Assembly: GCA_016716605.1 (NCBI GenBank) | Contig: JADJWA010000001.1 | Span: 2,146,001-2,210,000, forward strand | Direction of reading: 5' to 3' | Source of the DNA: Flavobacteriales bacterium | GTDB lineage: Bacteria; Bacteroidota; Bacteroidia; Flavobacteriales_F; PHOS-HE28 | Length of the DNA stretch: 64,000 nucleotides | Shown: one piece after another, positions 43,204 to 53,300 of the stretch | Numbering within the stretch: position 1 is the stretch's first letter | Layout: every line of letters starts with the position of its first letter | Translations under genes and position numbers: made by a program | Notes under the pieces: generated by a model | What the model saw: the letters and a program-made list of their open reading frames with translations, nothing else | What the model was told of the DNA's origin: nothing | Databases searched by the model: none

Positions 43204-44724
43204 TTACCGTCCGATGCTCACACGCATCTGCCCGCCATTCCAGCGCAGCATGTACAGGCCGCTCGCTTCCGCGATGGTGATGCTCTCGCGCTCCACGCCT
43301 CGCGGCATCAGCCATTGGCGCACCGCACGGCCGCTAGCATCGAGCAGCTCGAAGGGCAGCTCATCTTCCGCATCGCCGCGCGCAATGATGAAGGTGCCGT
43401 TGTTGGGATTCGGGAAAACCGCGATCACCGGGCCTTGCGCGTCGAACCACACCGGCACCACCTGGCTAAGGGAGCTGCTGCCATCGTCGTCGGTTTGGCG
43501 CAGGCGGTAATAGCTCAGGCCGGTGAAGGGCGTGCGGTCGGGCCATTCGTAGTCGCGCCGCACTACGCTGTTGCCAGCGCCGGGCAGTGTGCCGATGGCC
43601 TCGAAGCTGATGCCATCGCGGCTGCGCTCGATGGTGAAGTAGTCGTTGTTCAGTTCGATGGCGGTGGTCCAGGAGCATCGCACATGGCGCTCTGGCGTGG
43701 GTTCGGCCGTGAAGCGGATGAGCTCGATGGGCAGCGGCGAGTTGTCGTAGGCCAGCGCCCAGATGTGCTCGTTCGCCGGTGCAATGGTTTCTGAAAAAGG
43801 CACATTGGGCACGAGCACCTCGCGCACCGCCGGGTTGCTCTGGCCAGGAAGAGGCGGGTACTGCCAGGTGGTGCCGCTTTGCAGCCAGCGTTGCGCGCGG
43901 CAACTGCCCGGTCCGAATTGCGGATCCTCTGCTGGCGCGAAGCTTAGGAGCAGGGTGCCCGTGGAACTCCCGTTGGGCAGGTCCACTAACCAGAAGCGAT
44001 CGGCCGTATTCGGGCTGTTGTCGGCCACCATCGCTCCAGCCATATTGGTGACCTGCTGGTTGGCGGTGATGGGGTAGGGCGTGTTGTCCGGCGCACTACG
44101 GTAGGTGGCCACGCTCAGCAAGGTTCCATCGGGATAAGCCGCAGTCGGCGTGAACGCGAAGGGAAACGCAGGCCCCAGTGGTTCGCCGAACAGCACACGG
44201 TGCTCGTTCACATCGTTCCCCAATGCCCATTGGAAGCGGCTCGCCAGGCTCTCGCTGGCAACCCAGCCTCCCGCATGGGTCACGGCGTTCGCAGCAGGGT
44301 TGAACACCGTGAAGGTCCTGCCTTCGAGCGAGAGCAGCGCGCCGATCTGCACGGTACCGTCCATCTGGCCGGGCAGGCCCACCACGGCATCTTGAAGGAG
44401 TTGCTTGTTGCCGCCGGTGAGGATCAGCCTGCGGAAATCCGTCACGCTGCTGCCACCGATGTTCTGCGTGCCGCCATAGAGCCGCACGTTGCCATTGCTC
44501 GTTGGCGTAAGCCCGGTTCCGCCGCTGCTGTTGGTCCAGTCGCCTTGCACGCGCAGCTCGCCCTGATTGGTGATCGTCGAGGAGGCGTTGAGCTGCAATC
44601 CGCCTTCCACAGTGACCTCGGTGCCGCCACTGACGGTGATGGGCACGTTCGCGGCGGTGAAGAGCTGGGCGTTCACGGAGTGCGCTAGCGCCATGCACGC
44701 GAAGGCCAGGGAGCGCTTCATCAT
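43204..44724 (-). CDS. exported T9SS type A cargo protein
   Basis: 506 aa. Signal peptide (MKRSLAFACMALAHSVNAQ), a beta-helix-like N-terminal part rich in Asn/Thr/Gly (residues 20-140), a middle domain containing WLQSGTTW and a fibronectin-like SWTTAIELNNDYFTIERSRD segment, and a type A sorting domain (VFPNPNNGTFIIARG ... GLYMLRWNGGQMRVSIGR). Overlaps the upstream S74-type gene by ATGA, so they are co-expressed. Function unknown; probably surface or secreted. Confidence 0.88.
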   Translation of the reverse strand: MMKRSLAFACMALAHSVNAQLFTAANVPITVSGGTEVTVEGGLQLNASSTITNQGELRVQGDWTNSSGGTGLTPTSNGNVRLYGGTQNIGGSSVTDFRRLILTGGNKQLLQDAVVGLPGQMDGTVQIGALLSLEGRTFTVFNPAANAVTHAGGWVASESLASRFQWALGNDVNEHRVLFGEPLGPAFPFAFTPTAAYPDGTLLSVATYRSAPDNTPYPITANQQVTNMAGAMVADNSPNTADRFWLVDLPNGSSTGTLLLSFAPAEDPQFGPGSCRAQRWLQSGTTWQYPPLPGQSNPAVREVLVPNVPFSETIAPANEHIWALAYDNSPLPIELIRFTAEPTPERHVRCSWTTAIELNNDYFTIERSRDGISFEAIGTLPGAGNSVVRRDYEWPDRTPFTGLSYYRLRQTDDDGSSSLSQVVPVWFDAQGPVIAVFPNPNNGTFIIARGDAEDELPFELLDASGRAVRQWLMPRGVERESITIAEASGLYMLRWNGGQMRVSIGR

Positions 44725-47024
44725 TTGCGCTTCATTTCTTCCAATTCTGTACGAAGGGCTTCGATCTGCGCCTGCTGCTCCTGGATCGCCTTCACCAGCA
44801 CCGGCACCAGTCTTTCGTAGGTCACCGCCCAGAGGCTCGTGGTGTCATCGGCCGGTTTCACCACCACTTCAGGCACCACGGCATGCAGGTCCTGCGCAAT
44901 GAAGCCGATGTCCAGCTTGCCTTCGGCGCTCTTGCCGCGCGGGTCGAGCTCGAAGCCTTTCGTATCGTGGTGGAAGTAGCGCACCGGCTGCATGGCCATC
45001 ACTTCCTTCAGGCCGTATTGGAGGGTGCTGATGTCGGACTTCACCCTGCGGTCCGAGAGCACGCCCCAGCTGCCGCCTGCAGTGAGGTTGCTTCCCGCAT
45101 TGGTGATGCGCACGCGTTCGCCAACACCGGTCGAGAGACTGATGAAGCGGCTGGTGGAATTGTGGCCGATCAGGAAGCCCACGTCGTTCAATTCCATGGC
45201 GGCAGTGTAGCCACTGGTGCTGTTGGTGCGGAACTCGAACCCGCCGTTCGTGTGGTTGAACCGAACCCGTCCATTCGGCACGTTCACATCCATGCCGTTC
45301 GTATTGCCGCCTGCTGCATTGGTGCTGCCGTAGAGCGCGATGGCCGCACCGTTCGCGCTGCTGCCGCTCTGTGGGCCCAGGAACAGGTAGTCCGTGTTGC
45401 TGCGGTAGAGCAGGGCGGCATTATCGGCGCTGAAGCCGTTGCTGAGCAGCATTCGACCGGCCACCTCCAGGCGTTCGGTCGGTGCAGCGGTCCCGATGCC
45501 GACCTCGCCCGAGCCCACCACCCGGATCCGTTCAGCATTGTTGGTCCGCAACACCAGCGGCTGGTTGTCCGTCGTGCCAAGGAAGCTTGTGCCAGGTATG
45601 GTGCCTGCATTGCCGAGTAAGCCCCATGCTGTTGCCGTTGCCGGAGCCAACGCCTGCCAACTCGCAGTGCCATTCGCATCGCTCACCAGCACGCGCCCTG
45701 CCGCCTGGTTGCCGTCCACCATGCGGATGCTGCCCACCACATGCAGGCGGGCGGCGGCGTTGGTGGTCCCTATGCCGAAGTTCCCGTTGGGCTTCACCCG
45801 GAAGGCCTCCGTGCCGATCACGCAGCCGCCGAAGTTGCAGCCCATGTGCAGGCCGAAGTCGCCACCGGCGAGCATTCCCATCGAGGCACTGTTCGAGGTG
45901 ATGCTGTTCTGGAAGGTGATGTTCGCAGCGGAACCGGCCTGTGCGGCCTCCAAGCGCAGCGTAGGTGTGATGCTGTTGAGCGTCGGCGTGAACCGCACAT
46001 GAAGCTTGGCCACCGGCGTGGATGTCCCGACCCCGGTGTTGCCGTTCTTGAGGATCACCAGGGCATCGGAGCGTTCTGCCGCATCCACGGTGCTGTTGTT
46101 GTTCGCGTCAATGGCGTTGCCAACGACGAAGAGGCGGTCGAGGCCGTTCGCGAGAGCGAAGCTGCCAGCACCTGTAGGGGAAGGCGTATAGGTGGTTGCA
46201 CCGATGCCCAGCACGGTTTCCCCGAAGGACATCGCCGTATTGCTCACGCCCGCGGCCGTGCTGCTTCCGCCCGCCGCAGTGGAGAATGTGCCGATGGACG
46301 TGGAGTAGAGGCCGCTGGCCGTCGTGTGAAATCCCAATGCCGTGGCGAAGGCATCCGAGGCCACCGTGTTGCTGCCTGCGGCGAATGCACCGCCACCGGA
46401 GGCGGTGGTGCTCACGCCGAACGCCAGCGCGTTGTTGCCGGATGCGACCGAGTTGGAGCCGAATGCCGCCGACTGGATTCCGGAAGCACGCGTGCCGAAA
46501 CCTGTTGCGAAGGAATGAGTGCCCACGTTCACATCGTCCCAGGATGTGAGTCCGGCGAAACCCGCTCGAAAGGCTCCTTTGCGCGGGTTCCAGACAAGGC
46601 GGGTCCCGGAGCCGGCGGGCACCAGCGCACCTGAACCGATGGAGCCGCCAGAGCTCACCAAGCCGTCCGCACCTGTTATGGTCACCGCCCCGGCATCGGC
46701 CGTGATTGTCCTTCCCGCGCCCGCCCCGCCGAAGTCGTAGGCTTGGTCCAGCGTACCGCCACCCACCAAGGGCACCCATGCCAGCCCATCGAAATACTCG
46801 AAGCGCGTGGTGGTGGTGTTGTAGATCATCAGGCTCGTGGCAGGCGCGGCAATGGCATCGCGCTGCACCGTGGTCATGCGCGGAAGCAGCAGTCCTTTGC
46901 CCGTGCTCGTGAGGTCCAACAGCGCGCTGGCATCGGGCGTGGGGTTGTTGATGCCCACGCCTTGGGCGAACGCCTTGACGGAGAGATTCACGGCGATGAG
47001 CAGGAGGAGGATCAGGCGCAGCAT
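44721..47024 (-). CDS. exported YadA-head-like fibre protein with C-terminal S74 chaperone domain
   Basis: 767 aa. Signal peptide (LRLILLLLIAVNLSVKAFAQ), then GVGINNPTPDASALLDL and GLLLPRMTTVQRDAI, a start typical of Bacteroidota tail-fibre-domain proteins. Residues ~165-280 carry YadA-head-like repeats (HSFATGFGTRASG, SAAFGSNSVASGNNALAFG, STSIGTFSTAAGG). The C-terminus has LSDRRVKSDISTL (Ser and Lys five apart, as in S74 autoproteases), DIGFIAQDLHAVVPEVV and a final coiled coil. No sorting domain follows. I expect a trimeric fibre whose chaperone may be cleaved off. The 168-bp gap 47025-47192 holds no gene. Confidence 0.87.
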   Translation of the reverse strand: MLRLILLLLIAVNLSVKAFAQGVGINNPTPDASALLDLTSTGKGLLLPRMTTVQRDAIAAPATSLMIYNTTTTRFEYFDGLAWVPLVGGGTLDQAYDFGGAGAGRTITADAGAVTITGADGLVSSGGSIGSGALVPAGSGTRLVWNPRKGAFRAGFAGLTSWDDVNVGTHSFATGFGTRASGIQSAAFGSNSVASGNNALAFGVSTTASGGGAFAAGSNTVASDAFATALGFHTTASGLYSTSIGTFSTAAGGSSTAAGVSNTAMSFGETVLGIGATTYTPSPTGAGSFALANGLDRLFVVGNAIDANNNSTVDAAERSDALVILKNGNTGVGTSTPVAKLHVRFTPTLNSITPTLRLEAAQAGSAANITFQNSITSNSASMGMLAGGDFGLHMGCNFGGCVIGTEAFRVKPNGNFGIGTTNAAARLHVVGSIRMVDGNQAAGRVLVSDANGTASWQALAPATATAWGLLGNAGTIPGTSFLGTTDNQPLVLRTNNAERIRVVGSGEVGIGTAAPTERLEVAGRMLLSNGFSADNAALLYRSNTDYLFLGPQSGSSANGAAIALYGSTNAAGGNTNGMDVNVPNGRVRFNHTNGGFEFRTNSTSGYTAAMELNDVGFLIGHNSTSRFISLSTGVGERVRITNAGSNLTAGGSWGVLSDRRVKSDISTLQYGLKEVMAMQPVRYFHHDTKGFELDPRGKSAEGKLDIGFIAQDLHAVVPEVVVKPADDTTSLWAVTYERLVPVLVKAIQEQQAQIEALRTELEEMKRK

Positions 47025-47192
47025 GCGAGCGTTTTCAGTGCTCGCAAAGCTCCATGCTCATGGTACGGGCTTCAATAGAACTTTGGTTGACAAGCTGAAT
47101 GGAAGGAGGGTGCGCCCGCGCGCTGGATGGGAATGAGGTTGAGGGCTGCAGATGGTCATCCGCCCTCATCGGCGCTACGCCATCAATCTCCT

Positions 47193-47840
47193 TCAACTCC
47201 CGACCTTCCGCGCGAAGAATCGATTCACAGCCTCCGTGCGGTTGACCACATGCAGCTTGCCGTAGATGCGGTGGATGTTCTGCTTCACGGAGCCTTCCGT
47301 GATGCCGAGCCTTGCGGCGATCTCTTTATAGAGCAGCCCTTGGGCGAGCAGTTCAAGCACCTCGAATTCGCGCGCGCTCAGTTCCGCATTCAACGGATGC
47401 GCTTCCGCTGAAGCGGGCCTGAAATGCTTCACCACGCGCCGAGCCACGCTCATGCTCATGGGCGACCCACCGGAGCTCACCTCCCGGATCGCCTGCACGA
47501 TCTGGTCGGGCGATGAGTTCTTCAGCAGGTATCCGTTCGCGCCGGCCTTCAAGGCTTCATAGACCTTGTCGTCGGTGTCGTTCACGGTGTACATGAGGAA
47601 CTGGGTGCGCGGCCACCGCTGGCTCAGCTCGCGCACGCCTTCAATGCCGTCCAAGCCTGGCAGATTGATATCCATGAGCACCACATCGGTGGCTCCGGTG
47701 CCGTTCAGCGCGAGCGTCTCTTCCACCGAGCCATGCGCGCCTTTCATGGCGATTCCGGGCGTGGCCAGGAACACTGCGGTGAGCAGTTCCCGGATGCGCT
47801 CGTCGTCCTCGACGATCCGGAGGGTGATGGTGTCGTCCAC
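47193..47840 (-). CDS. NarL/LuxR-family response regulator (second pair)
   Basis: 215 aa. Receiver domain with EDDE acidic pair, phospho-Asp in VVLMDINLPGLDG, and Lys in GYLLKNSSP; LuxR-type helix-turn-helix (ELSAREFEVLELLAQGLLYK EIAARLGITEGSVKQNIHRIYGKL). It resembles the regulator at 49707-50345 closely in both domains. Lies 31 bases after the kinase gene at 47872, so this kinase is its likely partner. Confidence 0.94.
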   Translation of the reverse strand: MDDTITLRIVEDDERIRELLTAVFLATPGIAMKGAHGSVEETLALNGTGATDVVLMDINLPGLDGIEGVRELSQRWPRTQFLMYTVNDTDDKVYEALKAGANGYLLKNSSPDQIVQAIREVSSGGSPMSMSVARRVVKHFRPASAEAHPLNAELSAREFEVLELLAQGLLYKEIAARLGITEGSVKQNIHRIYGKLHVVNRTEAVNRFFARKVGS

Positions 47841-47871
47841 GAGGCGAAGGTGGCTGAATGCATCGTGCCCA

Positions 47872-49710
47872 TCAAGCTAACTTTCGTTCGGCCATCGGTG
47901 CATGCAGCCGAAGCGAGGTGCCCCGGCCATCGAGGCCCGCCGAGAATCCGATGGACGCCCTGATCATCTCGGCGCGCTTCCTCATGTTGATCAGGCCGTG
48001 CCCATGCTGACGTTGCGGTTGCATGCCCCGACCGTCATCGGCCACTTCGATCATGAGCCCATCGCGCCATTCGAGATCCAGCCGGACACGGCTCGCCCCG
48101 GCATGCTTCACCACGTTGTGCAGGGCTTCCTTCACGATGAGGAAGAGGTTGCGGCGCTCTTGGGTGGTGAGCATGCGGTCGGGCATGGTGCGGGAGTGCA
48201 CCTCGATCGCAATGCCGTGGGCATCGAGGTAGGCCCGGGCATGCGCTGCGATATAGGCCACGAGGTCGTCGAGGCTGCCTTGGTCATCCTGCAATGCCCA
48301 GATGATGTGGCGCATGCTGGCAATGAGCTCCTCCGCCGAGCTGGCCTGTTCGCGCAGCAGCGGCGCCAATCCATCGGCACGGCCCTGCTGCAAGGCCATC
48401 TCGCTGCGAAGCTTCAGCGCGCTGAGCCCCACGCCCAGGTCGTCGTGCAAGTCGCGGCTCACCTGCTCCCGCACACGGAGCTCCGCGATGGTGCGCTCCT
48501 GATGCTCCCGCTCCGCGCGCAGTTCGGCCATGTGCCTGCGGTGGCGCAGCCTCGCGTTCAGGATGAGATAGACGCTGGTGATGGCCAGCAGGGCAAGTGC
48601 GCTGACGATGATCGCGAGTTGCCGGTTGCGCGTTTCGCCCACGAGCTGTGCCGCCACGCGCTCCCGCTCGATGCGCTCCACCTCAAGGTCGTTGTCGGCG
48701 CGCAGGAGCTCGGCTTGGGTGGAGAGCGCTGACCGGATGTTGTTGGCGGTGATCGTGCTGTCGATCCGGTGCCATTCACCCAGATGGCCCAAGGCTTGGG
48801 CGAGCTCGCCGATGCGCTCAAAGGCGTGCGCCGCCTCGCGCTCGAAATTGCGCTGGGTCACCAGGCCTATCTGATGCCGGTGCGCATCGAGGTAGCTGCG
48901 TGCGCGGACCAGCGCCGCTCGTGCTTCCGTGGCTCGGCCTGCCTCAGCGAGCGCCATGCAGCGCCCCACGAGCGCATCCACGCCGATGTCGTGATCGCGC
49001 GCTGCATCGGCGATGGCCCATGCGCGGTCGTGGAAGGCCAGCGCCGAATCCGGCTCATCCGCTTTCAGTGCGATGTTGCCCAATGCCCACCAGGCCACGG
49101 CAGTGGCGCGCACCGCTCCCGCCGCTTCTGCCAGCCGTAGGCTCAATCGCGCATGGTACTGCGCGCTGTCGCGATGGCCAAGGGTGTTCAGGTAGCTGGC
49201 AAGGTTACCGTGGATGTGGTGCAACTCGGACACCGGATAGCGCGCGGCCGGCGCTTGCGGGAACCACCGGAGCGCCAGGCGCAGGTATGGCAGGGCTTCC
49301 TGGCTGTCCTGGATGTTCTCGTGCAGCAGGCCTTTCAGGTTGTAGGCATTCGAGATCAATGTGCTGTCCTGGAGCTGGTGCGCGAGGCGCTCGGCCTCGT
49401 TCAGGTCGCGCATGGCCTCGTTGAAGAGGCCCTCGTAGTACAGCACTTCGGCGCGGTAGGCCAGCAGGTAATGCGCTGCTTCGGGATGCTCGGCCGGTTT
49501 CACTTGGGCCAGGGCGCCATTGATCAGCATGATGGCGCTGTCGCCATGGAAGGCATCCATCTGATGGAGGATGCGCTGCATCTGCCGGTCGATCACCGTA
49601 TCGGCGAAAGGGGGCAGTGCCCGCATGCTCCGAGTGGGGGCCTGCTCAGCAGAAGCCGCAGGGATCAGATGGAGCAGCGCGGGCAGGATCGCGCAGCGAA
49701 GCGGATTCAT
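47872..49710 (-). CDS. TPR-containing sensor histidine kinase (NarX/DesK type)
   Basis: 612 aa. Signal-peptide-like start, TPR-like repeats through residues ~60-330, one membrane segment (QLAIIVSALALLAITSVYLIL), a coiled-coil, then the HisKA_3 dimerisation helix with phospho-His in SRDLHDDLGVGLSALKLRSE and an HATPase (VKEALHNVVKHAGA, EVADDGRGM, GHGLINMRKRAEMI). It overlaps the upstream regulator gene by ATGA. The sensor likely faces the periplasm through its TPR domain; the signal is unknown. Confidence 0.93.
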   Translation of the reverse strand: MNPLRCAILPALLHLIPAASAEQAPTRSMRALPPFADTVIDRQMQRILHQMDAFHGDSAIMLINGALAQVKPAEHPEAAHYLLAYRAEVLYYEGLFNEAMRDLNEAERLAHQLQDSTLISNAYNLKGLLHENIQDSQEALPYLRLALRWFPQAPAARYPVSELHHIHGNLASYLNTLGHRDSAQYHARLSLRLAEAAGAVRATAVAWWALGNIALKADEPDSALAFHDRAWAIADAARDHDIGVDALVGRCMALAEAGRATEARAALVRARSYLDAHRHQIGLVTQRNFEREAAHAFERIGELAQALGHLGEWHRIDSTITANNIRSALSTQAELLRADNDLEVERIERERVAAQLVGETRNRQLAIIVSALALLAITSVYLILNARLRHRRHMAELRAEREHQERTIAELRVREQVSRDLHDDLGVGLSALKLRSEMALQQGRADGLAPLLREQASSAEELIASMRHIIWALQDDQGSLDDLVAYIAAHARAYLDAHGIAIEVHSRTMPDRMLTTQERRNLFLIVKEALHNVVKHAGASRVRLDLEWRDGLMIEVADDGRGMQPQRQHGHGLINMRKRAEMIRASIGFSAGLDGRGTSLRLHAPMAERKLA

Positions 49711-50345
49711 CGCCCGAAATACCGGTTCACGGCCTCGGTGCGGTTCTGCACGTGAAGCTTTCCATAGATGCGGTGGATGTGCTGCTTCACCGTGCCGGTG
49801 GTGATGCCCATGCGCTCGCCGATCTCCTTGTAGAGCAGGCCCTCAGCAAGCAATTCCAGCACCTTGCGTTCGCGGTCGCTCAGGGCGTCGTCGGTTGCGC
49901 CGCCCGCAACGGCCGGCCTGAATTGCTGCACCACGCGCCGGGCGACATGCGCGCTCATGGGTGCGCCGCCGGCCTGCAGCTCGCGCACGGCAGCGATGAT
50001 CTCATCCGGCGTGCTGCTCTTGAGTATGTAGCCGTTGGCACCCGCTTTCAGTGCCTCGAAGACGCGCTGGTCATCGTCGTGAACCGTGTACATGAGGAAC
50101 TGCGTCCGCGAGCAGCGCTGGCTGAGCTGCTTCACGCAATCGATGCCGCTCTGGCCGGGCAGGTTGATGTCCATGAGCACCACATCGGGGCATTGGTCCT
50201 TCATGCGCAGCAGGGCATCCTCGGCGGTGCTGTGGAAGGTGAAGGGCTCCATGCCCTCCTCGAAAAGGAAAAGGGAGCGCAGCGTCTCTCGGATGGTGCT
50301 GTCATCTTCAACGATGCTCACCCGGATGGATGCGGTCTCGGTCAT
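49707..50345 (-). CDS. NarL/LuxR-family response regulator (first pair)
   Basis: 212 aa. Receiver: VEDD acidic pair, phospho-Asp in VVLMDINLPGQSG, Lys in GYILKSSTP. LuxR HTH: ALSDRERKVLELLAEGLLYK EIGERMGITTGTVKQHIHRIYGKLHVQNRTEAVNRYF. Lies 18 bases after the two-component propeller kinase gene and overlaps the next kinase gene by ATGA, so it belongs to the four-gene transcription unit 53504-47193. Confidence 0.94.
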   Translation of the reverse strand: MTETASIRVSIVEDDSTIRETLRSLFLFEEGMEPFTFHSTAEDALLRMKDQCPDVVLMDINLPGQSGIDCVKQLSQRCSRTQFLMYTVHDDDQRVFEALKAGANGYILKSSTPDEIIAAVRELQAGGAPMSAHVARRVVQQFRPAVAGGATDDALSDRERKVLELLAEGLLYKEIGERMGITTGTVKQHIHRIYGKLHVQNRTEAVNRYFGR

Positions 50346-50363
50346 GCTGCAAATCTCTCGGCC

Positions 50364-53300
50364 TCAGGGGCGGCCGACAATAGAACGAAGGTTAGGGGTG
50401 GGGGCGAGCGGTGCATGCAGCCTTATGGTGGTGCCTTGCCCGGATCGCATGTCGATTTCGCCGCCGAGGTCGGTCATTCGTTTGCGCATGTTGCGCATGC
50501 CGTTTCCAGTGCCCTGATCGGCGGCGTTGGGCAGGCCGATGCCATCGTCAGTGATCGTGATGAGGAGGCCGGCATCCCATTCGGCGGATATGCTTACGCT
50601 GCTCGCATGGGCGTGCTTCACCACGTTGTGCAGCGCTTCCTTCAGCACAAGGAAGAGGTTGCGCCGCTGCTGTGAGGTGAGCGCGGCATCCGGAATCCGG
50701 CCATTGGCCTCGTATCGGAAAAGGAGCCCGTTCTGGTCGCAGTACCCGCGCGCGTAATTGGTGGCATAAACGAGCAGGTCCTGCACGCTGCCCTGGTCCT
50801 GGTCCATGGCCCAGATCATCTGGCGCATGCTGCTGATGATCTCGCCGGCGGCGCTGGCCAGCGATGCCAGCTGCTCGCGCTTGGCGGGATCCTTCTCGGT
50901 GCGTAAGGCCATCTCGCTGCGGAGCTTCAAGCCGCTCAGGCCGGCGCCCAGATCGTCGTGCATGTCGCTGGCGATGCGCTCGCGTTCGCGCAGCACAGCC
51001 TGTTCGCGTTCGAAGCGCTCGCGCTCCTTTCGGAGCCGTTGCTGCATGTAAGCGTGGAACCCGACCGCTGATGCCACGGCGAGCGCGATGAGGGCACATA
51101 GCCTGAACCACCACGTGGACCACCACGGCGGATTCACCTCGAAGCGAAGGAGGGTCACTGGAGCGGACCACGCGCCAACATCAGCGAGGACCCGTACCGT
51201 GAAGCTGAATTCACCGCTGGGCAGATCCCCGAAAGTGGCGCTGCGGCAGCCGAGGCAATCGGTCCAGACGGAATCGCGGCCGGTGAGCCGCCATGCCACC
51301 CGCGCTCCTTGCGCACGGATCGGGTCATTCAGGGCGAATTCGACCGTGAGCCGATCGCGGCCCTCGATGAGTCGCAGCCCCATGGCGCTTGCTACGGACT
51401 GCCCGTTCACATGCGCTGCGGTGAGACGGGGCTCGGTCAGCGGCTTGGCCGGTGCCGGGTCGAGCACCTTCACCCGCACCACTTCGGGACCATTGAGCAC
51501 CAGCAGTGAGCGTGCGTCTCGCGAGAGCAGCATGCCATTGATCTCATCGCTCCATTGCACCCCGAAGTCGAGCCGCTGGAAAACGCGCTGCTCCGGGTTC
51601 CATTTGGCGATTCCCCCGGTGCCTCCGATCCAGAGGCCCAACCGTTCATCGGCCACGATGGCCCGCACGAGATCACCGGGGACGCCCCGTTCCCGATCGA
51701 ACACCTCGGTGCGCCGTGTGGCTGGATCATATCGGGCGAGGCCTCCTTTATGCGTGCCCACCCAAATGGCCCCATCTAGATCCTGGGCAAGCGCACGCAC
51801 CACGCCGAAGGCTTCGCCCAGCGCATCGCCGGGATCCAATGCGATCCGTTCGAAGTCGTTCGTGGCGCGGCGGTAGCGGCAGAGACCTCCTCCATCATTG
51901 CAGCCGATCCAGATCTGCCCTTCGCGATCGACGAGCGTGCAGAGCAATCGGTCGATGGGCAGGCTCGAAGGCTCCGAAGGGTCATGCACATACTGCTCGC
52001 AAACGCCCAGCGAAGGGTTGAACCGGAACAGACCCTTGCGCCAAGAGGCTGCCCACCACCAGCCATCGCGGTCCTGAACCAGGTCCATGAAGTGCGCGCG
52101 GGTGAGCAACGGATTCAGCGCTTCGAGGTCATCGCGATGGATCCACCGGCCCAGTGAGGCATCCGTGGCGTGTATGCCATGGTAGGTGGAGAAGAGGTAG
52201 CCGCCATTTTCAGTTGGCTTGATCGCTGTTACCGTGTTCTCCCCATGCATATGCTGCGCTCCACGCCGAGGCCGGAGCTGGATGAGTTGGCGCCATTCGT
52301 TGCCGGCACCGTGCATGAACGTACCAGCTCTGTATGTGCCTACCAGGAGGCCACCATCGGGTGATTCCAGCGCGCAGAGGGTGGCGTGGTCCTGATCCCA
52401 TGCATCGTTCATGAATCGTTCGATCCGGGGGTCGGCAGGCACCAAGGCCAGCGCCCCATGCGAACCGACCAACCAGAACCGGCCCTCGTCATCCACGGCA
52501 GCTGATCGAATGGCGAGTGAGCCCGGTGTCCCCAAAGCCGTGCTCCGATCACTGAACACGGTAACCGTTCGTGTGTGGTCCGCGCTGCCCACGCGGAGTA
52601 TGCCGCCCCAGTTCCAAACCCACCACTCCCCGAGCGGACCTTTCCGGAAACCCCGTAAGGCCTCACCTTCGCGCAGCAGTTCTCCGGCGTCGAAGCGTCG
52701 GGTGCCGCCGTACGCGTCGCGTTCCATGAACGACCGCGACCGGTTGTCGAACCAGGCCAAGGTGCTGTCGCTGGTCCAGGTGAGGCAGATGATCTGCTGG
52801 GGCGCACCATCGAACAGGTCTTTGAGGAGCAACACGGGCTCCGCCGCCCCGCTTGAGCTGATCCGGAAGATGCCTTCGCGCGCGGCAACGAGCACGGCAT
52901 CGGGTTGCCGGTCCGGAAGGAGACGCTTGTGCGATTCCGATCGGCGCGCATAGAGCGGGTGATCGGCGATCGGTTCCAACGCGCCGTTGGCGAGGGTCCG
53001 GAATACGCCTTCCTCGGTCAGGGCGATGGCACTGCCGTCAGGCATTGGCGCCACTTGCCAGAACCGGTTCGCCAGCACAGGATTCAGTGAGTCGCTTTCG
53101 ATGAGGAAGCGCCTGAAGCGGCCCGTGGTTGGATCGAGCCGGGCCATGCCGGATTGCGTGCCCACCCAGATGCCGCCGTCGGGCGCCTCTCGCACATCGG
53201 TCACGGAGTTGTTGGGCAGGCTCGTGCTGTCAGCGCGCGCATGCTGGTACAGGGTATGCCGATCGCCTTCACAGCGCAGCAGGCCATCCTCAAGGGCCAG